Positions 36,712-49,624 of a DNA stretch of 64,000 nt are shown here, in pieces. The DNA comes from Acytostelium subglobosum LB1 (lineage: Eukaryota > Evosea > Eumycetozoa > Acytosteliales > Acytosteliaceae): NCBI RefSeq assembly GCF_000787575.1, contig NW_012236527.1:992001-1056000 (forward strand), in the 5' to 3' direction. The translations under genes and the position numbers were made by a program. The notes below the pieces were generated by a model. The model worked only from the letters and a program-made list of their open reading frames with translations, had not been told where the DNA came from and searched no databases. Every line of letters starts with the position of its first letter. Within the stretch, counting starts at the first letter, position 1.

Positions 36712-38534
36712 ATGATTATACCTAGATTCACAATTGAACAGAACAATGACTTTGTTATTGTTGTTGCAAGGACACCTTATATTAGGGCCAATGAGGCTGA
36801 CTTTTATTTGATGGACGATCAGTTCAAGTTTTATTGCAAGCCATACTTCCTTAGACTTACATTCCCACATCGTATCGTGGAGAATGGCAAAGAGAAGGCA
36901 TCGTACAATGTCGATACACAGGAGTTCACATTCCAATTGCCCAAGGAGACATCTGGTCAGCACTTCCCCGATTTGGACATGATCACAAAGTTGTTGGATA
37001 AGAAGAAGTCTTCTGAAGGTGGCGCCAAGATACAACTTGTTGATGGTCAAGAGATTGATCAAGTGGATGGCGATGATGAAGATGAAGAAGCAGGTGATTA
37101 TGAAGGTGATGAAGATGATGATGAAGCCGGAGACATGGCCGGTGAAGAATGGGAGTTTGAACAACATCAACAATCAGCTGAGGCTCCAAGTGTATGCATC
37201 CATCCACTCACTCATTCAATCATTTACTCACTCAATCCAATCCAATCCAAATCAATTCCAATCAATGATCATTAGTTGGATGAAGTTAGAAATAGACCAC
37301 ATTATGGATTCAATGATGGATATGTTGGATTCTTTGCAGACCTCCAATCAGAAATACTGGAGATCATTGATATTCCAAATATTGACAGTATTACCAAGGA
37401 AGAGAGATCATTAGTAAGAATAGAGTTGGAGAATCAAAAGTTTGATCCTGATCGATATATGTAAGTTTGGATTGATCAATCAACATCACTCAATCAATCA
37501 TTCACTAACTCAATCACTTCATTCAAAGGGAGAACTTCTACTTCCAAGATGATGTTAATGAATTATTGCGATACAAAGCATTCTGGGAGGATGCAATTGA
37601 GAAGAAGAAACAACTAAAGGAACAGATGGCAGTGGATAATGTTGCACCTTTGGAAACACCTCTGGAAACAAACGTGGAAACATTGGAAACAGCGGAAACA
37701 AACACGGAAACACAAGCGGAAACATTGACAACAAAAGAGTTCAACCCATCAAACTTGGAGGAGTTTGGTGAGCTCACTAATGAGACTGAGTTCCAAGCTG
37801 ATAGTGAGCTTCCAGACGATATAATCAATCAAATCAACGCAACATTGTCAAAGAAGATTGATATCGTGGGCCAGGCACCATCAGATACCAAGTCAAACAC
37901 AACAACTAAAGACTATGACCAACTCAACAAACTGAAGAAAGTGGTGTCATTCACGGATGAGGAACGCGATACAATGAAGAACCTGCCAAACAAGGAGTAC
38001 TTGGTCCAGAATAATGAGAAGTCTCTGCTGCTGGGCCTGGTCGACATCATGTTTGCTTACGCGTACAACGTACGCTCCAACTATGGCGACGACAACATCG
38101 AGTCGGCATGGACCATCTGCAAGGTCAGCCCCACATTGGCCGGCCTCGAGACATTCCGCTCGCTCAAGACCGTGCTGGCGGCGTGCTTCCGTCGCTCACT
38201 GGCCTACCCCCTGTACCGCAGCTGGTCACTGTCGGAGCGCGTCCTAAACGATGTGCGTCTGATCTTCCAGCTGGGCAAGAGATGTTTACTCAAGTGCCTG
38301 CTGGCGGTGCGCAAGAGTCTCGAGGGACACGAGTACAAATATTATCTGAACCGTCTGGTCATCGATGACTACTGTGTGTGGCTGCAGTACGCCAGTAAGA
38401 AGCGACTGCGCTCACTCAAGAAGAAGTTGAACTACTTTACCATTGCCAAGTCAGACGTTGAATGGCCTTTGGAGGCCTACGAGAAGTTGGTCCAAGAGGA
38501 AGGTATGGTGTTTGAGGATGTCGATCAAGAATGA
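36712..38534 (+). CDS. shq1: SHQ1 homolog, H/ACA snoRNP assembly factor
   Basis: Exons 36712-37191, 37276-37460 and 37529-38534 encode 556 residues. The N-terminal CS domain (1-100) begins MIIPRFTIEQNNDFVIVVAR and contains FYLMDDQFKFYCKPYFLRLT. An acidic linker follows (about 120-150). The C-terminal SHQ1-specific domain (about 320-540) has LLLGLVDIMFAYAYNVRSNY, ESAWTICKVSPTL and FRRSLAYPLYRSWSLSERV, which are family signatures. SHQ1 holds the pseudouridine synthase dyskerin/Cbf5 until H/ACA RNP assembly. A roughly 90-base GGAAAC minisatellite (37647-37737) encodes an ETxxET repeat between the domains. Codons in the last 500 bases are much more GC-ending than upstream. Confidence 0.93.
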
Positions 38535-40665
38535 CCTCAAGGCTTGAGTATGTCCACGAATAAATACATTGTCCACTATCACCCAAATACTTTCTTTGAA
38601 TGAAATATCCTATCCTCCATGTGTGATTGACGGTTATGATCAATCGGTAAATAAGTAGTATATGAGGAGATTATTTATAGGCTTCTCATGATCAATACCA
38701 TAGTACTTTACATTACTTGGTACAATTGTTCTGATTACTCGCCAATGTAAACATTGTTGCCAAAGTAATTTGCCCAAGCAATCGCCAAAGTTACTAATAT
38801 GAGTGCCAAAACAGACTCGCGACAGTCGTGTCACTCAACATCAAAAGGACAACCATGCATCTAATCTATCAAACAATGATGGACAAGTCTTTGTGGATGA
38901 TGGAGCAAGATTCAGACCGCGAAGAGTGCCATGGCTCTATTTGGCAGTTTGGATAACTATCCATCAATTATGATTAAAGTGAATTATCTTAATAATATAA
39001 GTTGGTTGGTATATATTCTAATACTGCAAATGACTGGATTGTGGTTAATTGATGATGATGACAATCAATCAATCTACCCGTTGACCCCACCCACCCGTTC
39101 ACCACAACCCACCAATAAAGGGCGCAGTCGCCTCGGAGCTGTCAAAGAAAGCCAACCAGCTCATTCAAAGTCTTTGCCATTGTCATCAACCAATCCATCA
39201 AACGTCAATCATTGAATCAATCAATCAATCAAACACCTGCTTGCATTACATACCTACCCACACAAGATATCCATTCCCTATGAGTCGGTTAGACGGAGCT
39301 CCTATGACTGTGACGTGAAATTTCAATTATTGTATTTGTTGTTGCAATCCAATCTACCCATTCAACAATCGTTTGGCAGGTTTGGGTGGAGTGTTTGGCA
39401 ACACCAATCGGGCAATTAGTGTTTGCAGACCAATCCGATCATTTGCTGGAAGGTCACAATAGACTGCAAGAACAATAGTGATCACCATCAAAGGTCCTAA
39501 AGTGTTTGCATCCATCCTATTCATACACATCCACTTACACTTTGGAGATGAATTCTCCTTTGCCCCCTTGTTGGTTCTACTTCCATTGATCAAAACATAC
39601 CAAACAGTCTAACGAACCACGTTTTCCAGTCGTTTCACAGAACGGTCAGATGACAAAATTTTTACTTTGGTGCTTTTCTGATGAGCGTGTGCGAAAATTA
39701 CTTGTCCTGATCTCGAATGAATGATTGCATTTCACCCACCCATCAACCAAACTTGCAGACTCTGTTATAATAACGAAAAACGTGCAGCCCACTACCTTTA
39801 TTATCTGCTTGCGTCACTCTTAGATGGGCTCATCTGAGCATGATCGCCCCCTCTCTCTTTTTTTTTACAATCCACCCTGTTCTGTTAACTACAACATGCC
39901 ACCCACACACCTTCTCGCGCTATTCTACACTACGATAGAATTGATTCAGGTGTGGGTGGGTGCTCCAGTCCCAGTTCGGAGCCTAGGTCTATGGGAGGAT
40001 CTGACTTGATTTGATTTGATTTTCAGTGAGGTCTTATGATGAATAGGGCAAGAGAGATCCGATGAATGGTCCCATTTTCTTACAATTCTTTACTCGCTGT
40101 AGAGCCCAAGCCCCCAAAGGACGCCCCGTCTGCGTCCCACATGGGTGGAAATAAGGGGACAAGTAGAAAATCAAACAAAAAAGTAAGAAGCGACCCTTGT
40201 CTACCCACCTGGCCTACGTGTAACAGCATGGCGAATTTATTGATACCCTCCTTACCTCTCTTTCTTAATTTAATCACTCGATAAATCCAGTCAACCATCG
40301 CAACAACAAAACAAACACTCTCACTCTCTCATCACTCACCTCCACAATCAGTGATTGGTCCACCACTACGCAATCCATCCAACAATCAATCAACCCAGCC
40401 AGCCAAGACATCAGAGCGCCTGGACCACCATTCTCTAAATCTTCCATCGTTGCAGTCTACAATTACTATTACTATTACTATTACTTATTATTATTATTAT
40501 TACAACTACTAATAATTATTAGTAACACATATTTATTTATTTATTTTATTTATATATATATCCGACTGTTTAACAACAACACCTTGTAATACTATTAATT
40601 TTTTTGATTGATTGATTGATTGCTAGACATATTAGACGTTAACGTCCAAACAGCAGTTTACAACC
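38535..40665. other. 2.1 kb intergenic region upstream of the Sib gene
   Basis: No gene is supported. The part next to shq1 is AT-rich. From 39080 to 40330 base composition is more even, with pyrimidine runs, a T9 run at 39860 and CAATCAATC repeats. Just before the Sib start come ATTACT repeats (40455-40510), a TATATATAT box (40550-40562) and TTGATTGA repeats. This is likely the promoter and leader of the strongly biased Sib gene. A 79-codon minus-strand frame (39354-39593) has no recognised similarity. Confidence 0.45.
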
Positions 40666-40911
40666 ATGATGATCTACAACAAGGTTGCCGTCTCGTTAGC
40701 GGCATTCCTTTTGATCTTCTCTTTGGCAAATGGTAAATATAATTCCACAACACACACTCATACATCAATCAAACAAATAATAATAATCAATCCAATCAAT
40801 CAAATAATAAACAATCACCAATCAATCATAAATCGATCAAACAAATAATTATTACCATTTTTGATCAAACAAATAATAATAAATATACTAACCCAACCAA
40901 ATCAATCAAAT

Positions 40912-40946
<35 letters not shown>

Positions 40947-43900
40947 TTATAGCCACACATTACAGATATGGATCATTCCAATGGTCACCAGTATCAAAAG
41001 ATAGTTACAACTTCATTAACTTCCAAATTACAATGGCCTACAGAACTGACTTTGAGGCCTGGGACACCCCAGTGCTCGGACAATGCATCACATCCGGCGG
41101 CAGCTGCAAGTACCACAGCACCCAGATGGGTGAGGTCGACGGCTTCCCCTACAGTGACTACGAGGTCCCCGAGTGTGTCGTCACCTACATCAACCCACTT
41201 GAGAACTGGTTCTCCTGTGTGATGTCGTTCACCTACCAATTCCCCGCCAAGACCGCCACCTATAAGATCACCCTCACCGGCCAGAACCGTCTGTCGTCCC
41301 TCAACAACAACGCCGACGAGCCATTCGAGGTGTCCACCCAGGTGTACATCAACGCCAACAATCCCATCTCCTCGCCCGTCTCCAACTCGTTGCCAATCAT
41401 CAACGTTTGCTACAACCAGGACAACCCCGTCCAGTTCTTGGCCTCCTCGCCAGCCGGCTTGCCCCTGACCTACTCGCTGTCGCCAGACGCCGATCTCGGT
41501 AACCCCGGTGGCTGGTTCGATGACGGAACCTCCCAGCCAAGCGGCCTCACAATCACCTCTGGTGGTCTCATCAACTTCAAGCCAACCTACAAGGGACTTT
41601 ACTCGGCTCAGGTCCGTGTCAGCGATGGCAACGGATGGATCGCCGTTGACTTCTTGCTCAACTCAATCGTGTGCCAGGCTAACGTCAACCCAGTCGTCAT
41701 CAGACCAAACAAGAACAACAACACCTTCACCTGTAGCCCAGGCGTCGAGTGTGTCTGGCAGTATGAGGCCATGTCGCCAATCTCTTCCAGAACCGTCACC
41801 ATGCAAGAGTCAGGTGGTCTCCCACTCGGTGTTATCTACAAGTCTGGCAACGTCGCCGCCAACCCATTCCTTGCCACCAAGAGCTGGAAGCCAACCGTCA
41901 GTCAGATCGGTACCTACGTCGTTGCCGTCAAGGCCACCGACAACCAAGGTGTCCAATCCGTAGGTCAAGAGACTTACATCCTCCAAGTTCGTAAGTATTA
42001 ATTACCACCACTTGGAATTATTCCATCAATGATTGATCATTCACTAATCCAATCTACAAACTATATAATAGGTCGCCCCGATTGTGTCCATGGACATAAG
42101 GACCCATCCAAGCCAAACTGTGACCCAAGCAGTGATGCCACCTGTTGCATTTGTGATGATGGTTGGTCAGGACCCCAGTGCACTGAGTGTGACACCACCA
42201 CTCACCACGGACCAAACTGCATCAAGAACGACCCATGTTTCAACGGAACCTCCAACTCTGGACCCACCGGAGACGGAACCTGCAACTGTTTCCTCGGCTA
42301 CACCGGCCCAGCTTGCAACATCTCCATCGTCCAGTACTGTAACCCAGGCAAACAAAACGGAGTCACCTTCAGAAACGCCACCATTGGATACCTCAACCCA
42401 TCCCTCGCCTCTGTCTACCTCGCCAACACCTCGCCATTCACCATCCCATTCAAGGCCTTCGTGCCATCGCCCATGCCCTCGCTCAACGTCTACGTCATCC
42501 TCGATGTTGCCCCACTCAACTCGTACATTGGAGACGACCTGACCCAGATCACCAACCTGGTCAGCATGATCCAGACCTACACTGAGAACGCCAAGCTTGG
42601 TCTTGGTTTCTTCTCTGACGCTCTCCAGACCGGTGTTGGCTACAACTTCCAGTCGCAGTGCATCATTGGTTGTGATATCCCCGCCACCATCAACGGCAAG
42701 GTCAAGTACACTGTGAGCACCGCCTCGCGTGGCAACAGTTTGGCCTCATTGACTGAAGCCGTCGCTTTCCCATTGGGTTGGGTCAGCGGTGAGTACCGTT
42801 CAGTCATCATTGTCACCGACTCTGATATCAACGCCACCTCCACCGACATCTCTGCCCTCGGCGACAAGCTGCGTGCCAACTTCATCAACCCAACCATCGT
42901 TGGTTTGAGAAACGTCAACCTCAAGAACTGGAAGGCCGCCATCCAGACCATCGGTTTCGGTACCGTCAACGTCTCCCAGGCTGCCGGTGCTGACTGGACT
43001 TCCGTCGCCTTCAACTCCATGAAGACCGGCTTCACCCAGTACGCCCCATCCATCCTCGCTGGCACTGACAAGTTCAACTTTGCCACCGCCCCATCTACTT
43101 TCACCTCCACCAACACCGAGGTCAACTTGCCACTCATCGTCACCCGTCCAGCCGTCGTCCCATCGGCCCCATCCAACGCCATCACCCTCACCGTTCCAGG
43201 TTACGGTCAGTCTATCGCCACCGTCAACTACAACCATCCACCAGTTGCCAATGATGTCACCCTGGCCACCAACAAGGACACCGCCATCACCTTCCAGATC
43301 TCCGTCTCTGACGCTGATCTCAACCAGCTTGATGTTTCCTTCACCAACCTCCCATCCGCCGGTCAATTGACCGTCGTCGGTGGCAGCGCCGTCGTCGTCT
43401 CCACCCCATACCTCTCGACCACCACCTTCAAGTACACTCCAGACCCCACCGTCAAGCTCGTCACCTTTGACTACACCGTCACTGACAGGTGTGACACTGA
43501 CACTGGCAAGTACACCATCAACATCCAAGGTGCTGGTGTGCCCCCCGTTGCCCTCTACACCAACAACACCCTGTTCGAGAACTCCCAGATCACCTTTGAC
43601 TTCAAGTACACCAACACTGAGGGAATGACCGGTCCAATCCAGGTCGTCCTCGTCAAGCTCCCAACCAACGGAGACTTGCTCGACAGCACCGGAGCCAAGA
43701 TCACCTCGATCGCCACCAACCTGCCAACCACCCTCACCTACCGCCCCAACAAGGACATCTCCAACGATGACACCTTTGGTGGCGCCGGTCCAGTTGACAC
43801 CATCCCATTCTCCATCTTCAACGCCGAGACCGGTCTCATGTCGACCGCACCAAACAAGGCTGAGTTCTACGTCACCCCACGCAAGCCACCCGTCTACACT

Positions 43901-45349
43901 GGTGTCGCTGGTTTCCGTACCAACGAGAACCAGGCTCTGACCTTTGCCATCACCTCAAAGAAGCCCGCCAACGCCCAGCGTGTCGTCTTGACCATCACCT
44001 CGATCACCCCAGGCAACTACCCCGATGGAGGTATCCTCAACAACACTGGCTGTCTGGGCATGGCCTGCAACCTCAAGGTCGTCCCACCCTATGAGGAGGA
44101 GTCTAATGACGGAACCTTCTCGCTGACCTACCAGCCACCCGCCAACCAGTACGGAGACTTCCGTCTCTTTGCCAACTTCACCCTGAGCTCCGTCATTGCC
44201 GGTCAGCGTGTGCCATCCGAGTCGATCATGGTGTACTTCAACGTCACCCAGGTTCTCGAGGCTCCAATCATCGTGATGCTGACCCAGCAGGAGTACGTCT
44301 ACCCACGTACCGTCCCCGTCGACTACGTCGAGGCCAACCCAATCACCAAGTTCGCCACTCCACTCAACCTGTTGATGAACAACGTCATCATGTTCAACTT
44401 CACCACCATGAGCTACGACGCACCCAACTCCACCATCCAGGTCATCTTCACCCAGCTGCCCAAGCGTGGTTCCATTGGCATCACCAACTTCAACACCGGC
44501 TCTCTCGCCAGCGACTTTGTCCAGAACAAGACCAAGCCCCACGGACCCAACTTCCCAGCCATCGCCCCAGGCACTGCCACATACAGCTGGTTCTACGAGC
44601 CAAACTCCAACCAGTCTGGTCTCGCCTTTGACAGTGTGTCCTTCTACGCCATCGACGAGTACGGACTCATGTCGGCCACCAACACCATCGTGTTCAACGT
44701 CAACAAGAAGTTCAACCCACCCATCATCTTTGCTGACCGTCTCGAGTGGATGACCCTGGTCAACCAGAACCTCGTTGTCACCAACGTGTCCTTCATCGAC
44801 CCAGATGTCACCTACCAGAACGTCACCCTCACCGTCTCGCTCCTCGACAACAACGGAAACTTCTCCACCAGCGCCAACATCTCGCTCCTCGGCAACACCG
44901 CCCCCTACTGCACCTACCCCAACGCCTCGTCGTCAATCACCTGCGTCGGTACCAAGGAGCTGCTCAACAAGTTCTTGTCGCAGATCACCTTGTTCCACAA
45001 GTCGACTGGCAACTTCACCCTGCACGTCTCCGTCCTGAACCACATGTTCATGAAGGTGCCAGGCATCTCGCTGCTGGACATCTCCGCCCAGAAGGAGCTG
45101 ACCATCTCTGTCAAGCAGGGCAGCAACGGTGGCTCCAACAACACCACCATCCTGTCGATTGCCATCGCCGCCGCCATCGTCGCCGCCGCCATCATCGCCC
45201 TTGGTGTCTGGAGATTGGTCCGCGCCTTGGCTCCACCCACCAGCGCCTTCTTTGGTGACTCGCCATTCGCCGACGGTGCCATCACCTCCAACCCACTGTA
45301 CACCGAGTCTGCCAACCAAGGTGTCAACCCACTCTACGAGAACCATTAA
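40666..45349 (+). CDS. Sib-type (integrin beta-like) adhesion membrane protein
   Basis: Exons 40666-40732, 40953-41990 and 42072-45349 encode 1460 residues. A signal peptide (1-23) is followed by a Cys-containing ectodomain, two EGF-like segments near residues 385-450 (ICDDGWSGPQCTEC; CNCFLGYTGPAC), a von Willebrand A-like domain (about 500-695, VYVILDVAPLN ... VIIVTDSDI), several cadherin/lamin-like beta repeats (700-1380), a Gly/Ala-rich transmembrane helix (about 1395-1420) and a short tail with two NPLY motifs. This layout is that of dictyostelid Sib proteins, which bind substrate outside and talin at NPxY inside for adhesion and phagocytosis. In the A domain the metal-site DxSxS reads DVAPL. 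Codons end overwhelmingly in C, implying high expression. Which Sib paralog it is cannot be told. Confidence 0.9.
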
Positions 45350-45837
45350 ACGATCAACAACAACCTCTTCCTTAGCAGATGTGGCAATAACTACCAATAG
45401 ACGCTGCCACTTCTTTCGTATATATACACACACCTATCTACCCTCCTCCTATGTATCCATTGCCCAACCAACCAACTATTCGAATAGGAATCAACAATAA
45501 ACAACCTATTTATTGATATACCTAACCATCCATCCCCTTTGTCTCTGTCTTATCCTTTACATTCAATCAATATGACGCCAAGTCAGTCGACTTTGAGTAG
45601 CATTAGATGTACACATTGAGTGTAACTGACTATCTATGCTTGTGATTGTTTATTGAAAGGCTGTCGATGCCATTGATCCAACTCAACATTGTTGTTCATT
45701 GGATGAAAGTGAGGAAGAAGGAAGGAGAATGAAGGGGAGGAATGAAGTGGAGAGGAGGAAGAAGTAGAAGGATGCATTGAAGCAATGACGCATCCTTTGA
45801 ATCATTATATATATTATTAGAGATTGGATCAATGTCA
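45350..45837. other. Convergent 3' spacer between Sib and cox17 genes
   Basis: This spacer holds the 3' ends of two convergent genes: AT-rich DNA with AATAAA at 45496-45501 (a likely polyadenylation signal for the Sib gene) and a purine-rich GGAAGAAG/GGAGAGG tract at 45710-45770. No ORF is supported. Confidence 0.5.
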
Positions 45838-46029
45838 TTAGACATCGAAACCTTCAGCTCTTAGACATTGCTTGTGAGCCTCGATGAAGCCAAGACACTT
45901 GTCCTCGCCATTCATAACGATGCATTCGTCTCTAATCTTCTTGGTCTCTGGACAAGTGCAGCAAATCTTTTTCTTTGGTGCTGCCTCTGTAGTTGTTGGT
46001 GTAGCTGGTGTATTCTCAGTGATTGACAT
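45838..46029 (-). CDS. cox17: Cytochrome c oxidase copper chaperone COX17
   Basis: A single exon encodes 63 residues. The core has KKKICCTCPETKK with the copper-binding adjacent cysteines (Cys23, Cys24 and Cys26), followed by a twin CX9C helical hairpin (Cys26-Cys36 and Cys45-Cys55) and the typical end EAHKQCLRAEGFDV. COX17 carries Cu(I) in the mitochondrial intermembrane space to SCO1 and COX11 for cytochrome oxidase assembly, and the disulfides are formed on import by Mia40. The Met at 46029 gives the family length. A longer in-frame start at 46125 would add a polyGln stretch and is unlikely. Confidence 0.96.
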   Translation of the reverse strand: MSITENTPATPTTTEAAPKKKICCTCPETKKIRDECIVMNGEDKCLGFIEAHKQCLRAEGFDV

Positions 46030-46653
46030 CTTGTATTCGTGTTGTTGTTGTTGTTGTATATATGTGTTATAGTAGTAATGAGACTTGATTGAATGGTTGG
46101 ACTCTGGGCCTGTGTCTTGTTTCATTGTTCACTCGTCTTTTTGCAATCACACACATTTTGTTCGCGAAGAGCAATCTTGTCATGATGAGGTGTAACAAAT
46201 ATTACCATGATCAAGGTTGATTGATTGCTATCATAGACTGATTGACCAATCAAAAAGGAAGGAATGAAGGAAGGAGATTGAGATGGAGCGAGGATGGAAA
46301 GAGTCACCATCATAGATACTCATTGTTGTCTATGAATTGTTGATAATCATACTCCTCTCATCCAAAGTCGATGAAGCGAATAGTAATGATACCAATGTAC
46401 CAAGATTGATAAGTCTCTCTCTTGGTATACCTTGTAAGTTCTATCTCTTATACTACCTTTGAAACTCGACAAGGGCCAAAGTGTCGAAAGATCCTCTGGG
46501 AACTTTATAAAGTTCAGACTCGAAATTTCATCTTTGGAGAACTTGATCCATTGAGTGGACCTTGGTTTCATCAACATCATCATCCCGACTACGCTTCACT
46601 CATTTCACTTTACTACTTTATACAAGTACTACTTTATTATATATATCAATACA
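46030..46653. promoter_or_regulatory. Divergent spacer between cox17 and the CoA-transferase gene
   Basis: Two mitochondrial-protein genes start outward from this 624-base spacer. It contains GTTGTTGTTGTTG next to cox17, TTGATTGA repeats, GGAAGGA repeats (46255-46300) and an AT-rich TATATATATC run at 46638-46648 just before the start. Overlapping frames here are not coding-like. Confidence 0.45.
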
Positions 46654-48402
46654 ATGTTATCAAGCACAAAGTCAATCGTTAGATTCTATGTATGTCATCT
46701 TGAGACAAGTCTTGATGACTGGTTATCTTTGCAGCATGTTGCTCAAATCAATATTAACAAACAATCATTCATTCATTCAATCAATCAATCAACCACATAC
46801 TGCGATATAGAGCACCTTGAGATCATACTCAACTTCAAAGGTAGTTGCTTCTGCCAAGGAGGCAGTTGCTGACATGAAGGACGGTTCAAAGCTGTAAGTG
46901 GTATAGTAGTTGTTGTAGTAGATGTAGTAGTCAGGACTGATGGTCTTAACATTTCAATCAATCAATCAATCAACTCAATCAACTCAATGAATGACAGGTT
47001 GGTCGGTGGATTTGGTCTCTGTGGTATCCCAGAGAACTTGATCAATGCAGTCAAGGAGAAGGGTGTCAAGGACTTGACGATTGTCAGTAACAATGCTGGT
47101 GTCGATGACTTTGGTTTGGGACTGCTGCTCAAGTCTCGTCAGGTCAAGAGAATGATCTCATCGTACGTCGGTGAGAATGCCGTGTTTGAGTCACAGTACC
47201 TCAAGGGTGAGCTGGAGGTCGAGCTCACACCACAGGGCAACCTGGCCGAGCGCTGTCGCGCTGGTGGCGCCGGTATCCCCGCCTTTTACACACCCACCGG
47301 TGTTGGCACGATCCTCGTCGAGGAGGGTGGCTTCCCCATCAAGTTCGCCGCTGACGGCTCGGGCAAGGTGGAGATCATGAGCAAGCCCCGTGAGGTCCGC
47401 AAGTTTGACGGCAGGACCTACGTGCTCGAGGAGGCAATCACTGGAGACTTTGCACTGGTCAAGGCCTGGAAGGCCGACACTCGTGGCAACCTGGTGTTCA
47501 GAAACACCGCCAGGAACTTCAACCCACCAATGGCCACCGCCGGCAGGATCACCATTGCCGAGGTGGAGGAGATCGTCGAGGCTGGCGAGCTGAAGCCAGA
47601 CGAGATCCATCTCTCTGGAATCTACGTGGCCCGCGTCATTAAGGGTCCATCCTACGAGAAGCGCATCGAGCGTCTCACCCTGGACCAGAGCGGCGCCCCC
47701 GCCTCTGCCGACAAGAAGCCAAAGAACGAGGCTGCTGTCAAGCGTGAGAAGATTGTGCGTCGTGCCGCACTCGAGTTCAAGGACGGCATGTACTGCAACC
47801 TCGGCATTGGCATGCCAACATTGGCCAGCAACTACGTGCCAAAGAGCATCAGAATCGAGCTTCAGAGTGAGAATGGACTGTTGGGCATGGGTCCATTCCC
47901 CAAGCCAGGCAAGCAGGATCCAGATCTGATCAACGCCGGCAAGGAGACAGTCACCACTATCCCAGGCTCGTCGATCTTCTCCTCGTCCGACTCGTTCGCC
48001 ATGATCAGAGGTGGCCACGTCGACCTCACCATCCTCGGAGGTATGGAGGTGTCTGTCAACGGAGACCTGGCCAACTGGGTCATTCCAGGCCAGATGGTCA
48101 AGGGACCAGGTGGCGCCATGGATCTCACCGCAAGTGGATCGCGCGTCGTCGTCACAATGGAGCACACATCAAAGAATGGCAAGCCAAAGATCTTGGACAA
48201 GTGCACTCTGCCACTGACTGGCAAGGGTTGTGTCAACCGTATCATCACAGAGCTGGCCGTCTTTGACGTCGAGCAAGGCAAGGGACTCGTACTCATCGAG
48301 ATTGCTGATGGCACCACCGTCGACCAACTCAAGGCTGTCACTGGTTGTCCATTCACTGTCTCACCAAACCTCAAGCCATTGCAACAAGTTTCATTGGACT
48401 AA
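46654..48402 (+). CDS. oxct1: Mitochondrial succinyl-CoA:3-oxoacid CoA-transferase (SCOT)
   Basis: Exons 46654-46689, 46811-46893 and 46998-48402 encode 507 residues. The first two exons give a Ser/Arg-rich mitochondrial presequence ([12 protein letters not shown], then [10 protein letters not shown]). The alpha part has [36 protein letters not shown] and [20 protein letters not shown]. After a linker near residue 240, the beta part has the catalytic glutamate motif [12 protein letters not shown] (Glu331), the NAGKETVT motif and the [14 protein letters not shown] motif. Alpha and beta subunits are fused, as in eukaryotic SCOT. The enzyme moves CoA from succinyl-CoA to acetoacetate for ketone-body breakdown. 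Codon use is strongly C-ending in exon 3. Confidence 0.95.
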
Positions 48403-49624
48403 AGTATACTATCTATTATCTCTTTCCCTATGTTACTACCATTCATTCATTCATCCATTCATTCATTGTTACACACATTGTCCATCCCCAACAACAACAG
48501 TTAAACAAGACCCGCCAAGGCATGCCCCACCAAGCCAATCTACAATCACACATCATTGCACTGCACATGTTATCTCTCTTCTGGCGCACTGATCTCCTCG
48601 CCGACCGGACACATAGATACACCCTTTGCCGTTCCAAAGGCGCCTCTTGTTAATTGACATCCATCATATGGATGCACCTACTCACTCACTCCCTACGTAG
48701 TGTTCGTTGTTAAACAATAATATCTTCACTTGACAACCCCGAGAGAGTCGACCCCCGTGTAGGTTCCATGGTGGAACACACTTGGGCGAGTCGATCAGCG
48801 GGGCATGGGTTGGGCCAATACGGATCGGTTGATCAATTCACGTTTTTTGTTTTTGATTTGATTTTTGTTGCAGCGATCAGTGTGTGCATGAGTGATTGCT
48901 TCTCTCGATTTGGATTCCATTGTGTACAGAACATGGTATTGGATACCCTTAGCACATCTAAATCGTACATAAATTCCGGCTCAATCTGACGCATCAACCG
49001 CCTTCTGCTTGAATTCTACACACAATTGACACTCTAGTAAGTATCTTGATTAAATAATATTTTATGAATCAAATCAAACAAAGAGGAAGTGGACCACCAC
49101 AGTGGACTGTCTGCTGTCATCAGCAACATATCTGAACAGTGTTCTCCTTCCTGTGTCCTCCTGTGAGTGTGTGTGGGCATTGATGTTTGTTTAGTTAGTA
49201 ACTCCTATGTACATAACATCTGCTTCGTTGCATCCCCTTCTTGATTTGTCTTGACACTCTGCTGTCCTAAGTTGAAGTTTTTGATTAGGTTGTTGTTGTA
49301 AAGTAATAGATAGAGAGAGAGATAGATAATAGTGAAAGAACAAACAAGTCTTTGTTGTATGTAAGTATCTATCTATTTTAAGATTTAAGATCTTTAGATA
49401 TATCTTGGTCGATCTGATGATGATCATCATTGGACGACATGACAGCACAATCAAACAGATAAACTAACAAATAATTTATTATTATCCTTATTAATATTTT
49501 AGAATATTGTAGGAATAGTATATCAATCAATCAATCAATCAAAACATCTTCCAACTCCATCATAATAATAGTAATAATAATTAATTAAGCGCAATACATA
49601 TATATATTACACAAACAATTTATA
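48403..49624. other. 1.2 kb intergenic region with a GC-rich hairpin
   Basis: Downstream of the CoA-transferase gene lie ATTC repeats, then a mixed-composition stretch (48490-48660). A GC-rich patch at 48735-48815 has a 10-bp stem-loop (48757-48781) and two GAGTCGA direct repeats. Beyond 48990 the DNA is AT-rich with GATAGAT repeats (49300-49335). The last 130 bases hold CAAT and AATAAT repeats and a TATATATATT box before the start at 49625. No ORF is supported. Confidence 0.45.

Noticed and set aside
39354-39593. 79-codon minus-strand ORF in the Sib upstream region
   Set aside because: No recognised family, no neighbouring exon, and in a likely promoter region.
45838-46125. Extended COX17 with start at 46125
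   Set aside because: The extra 32 residues are a polyGln/Asn leader. The family length and conserved start favour the Met at 46029.
47191-48165. Long minus-strand ORF opposite the CoA-transferase gene
   Set aside because: It is a shadow caused by strongly C-ending codons on the plus strand. The same holds for 50652-51539, 51549-52463 and 42640-44542.
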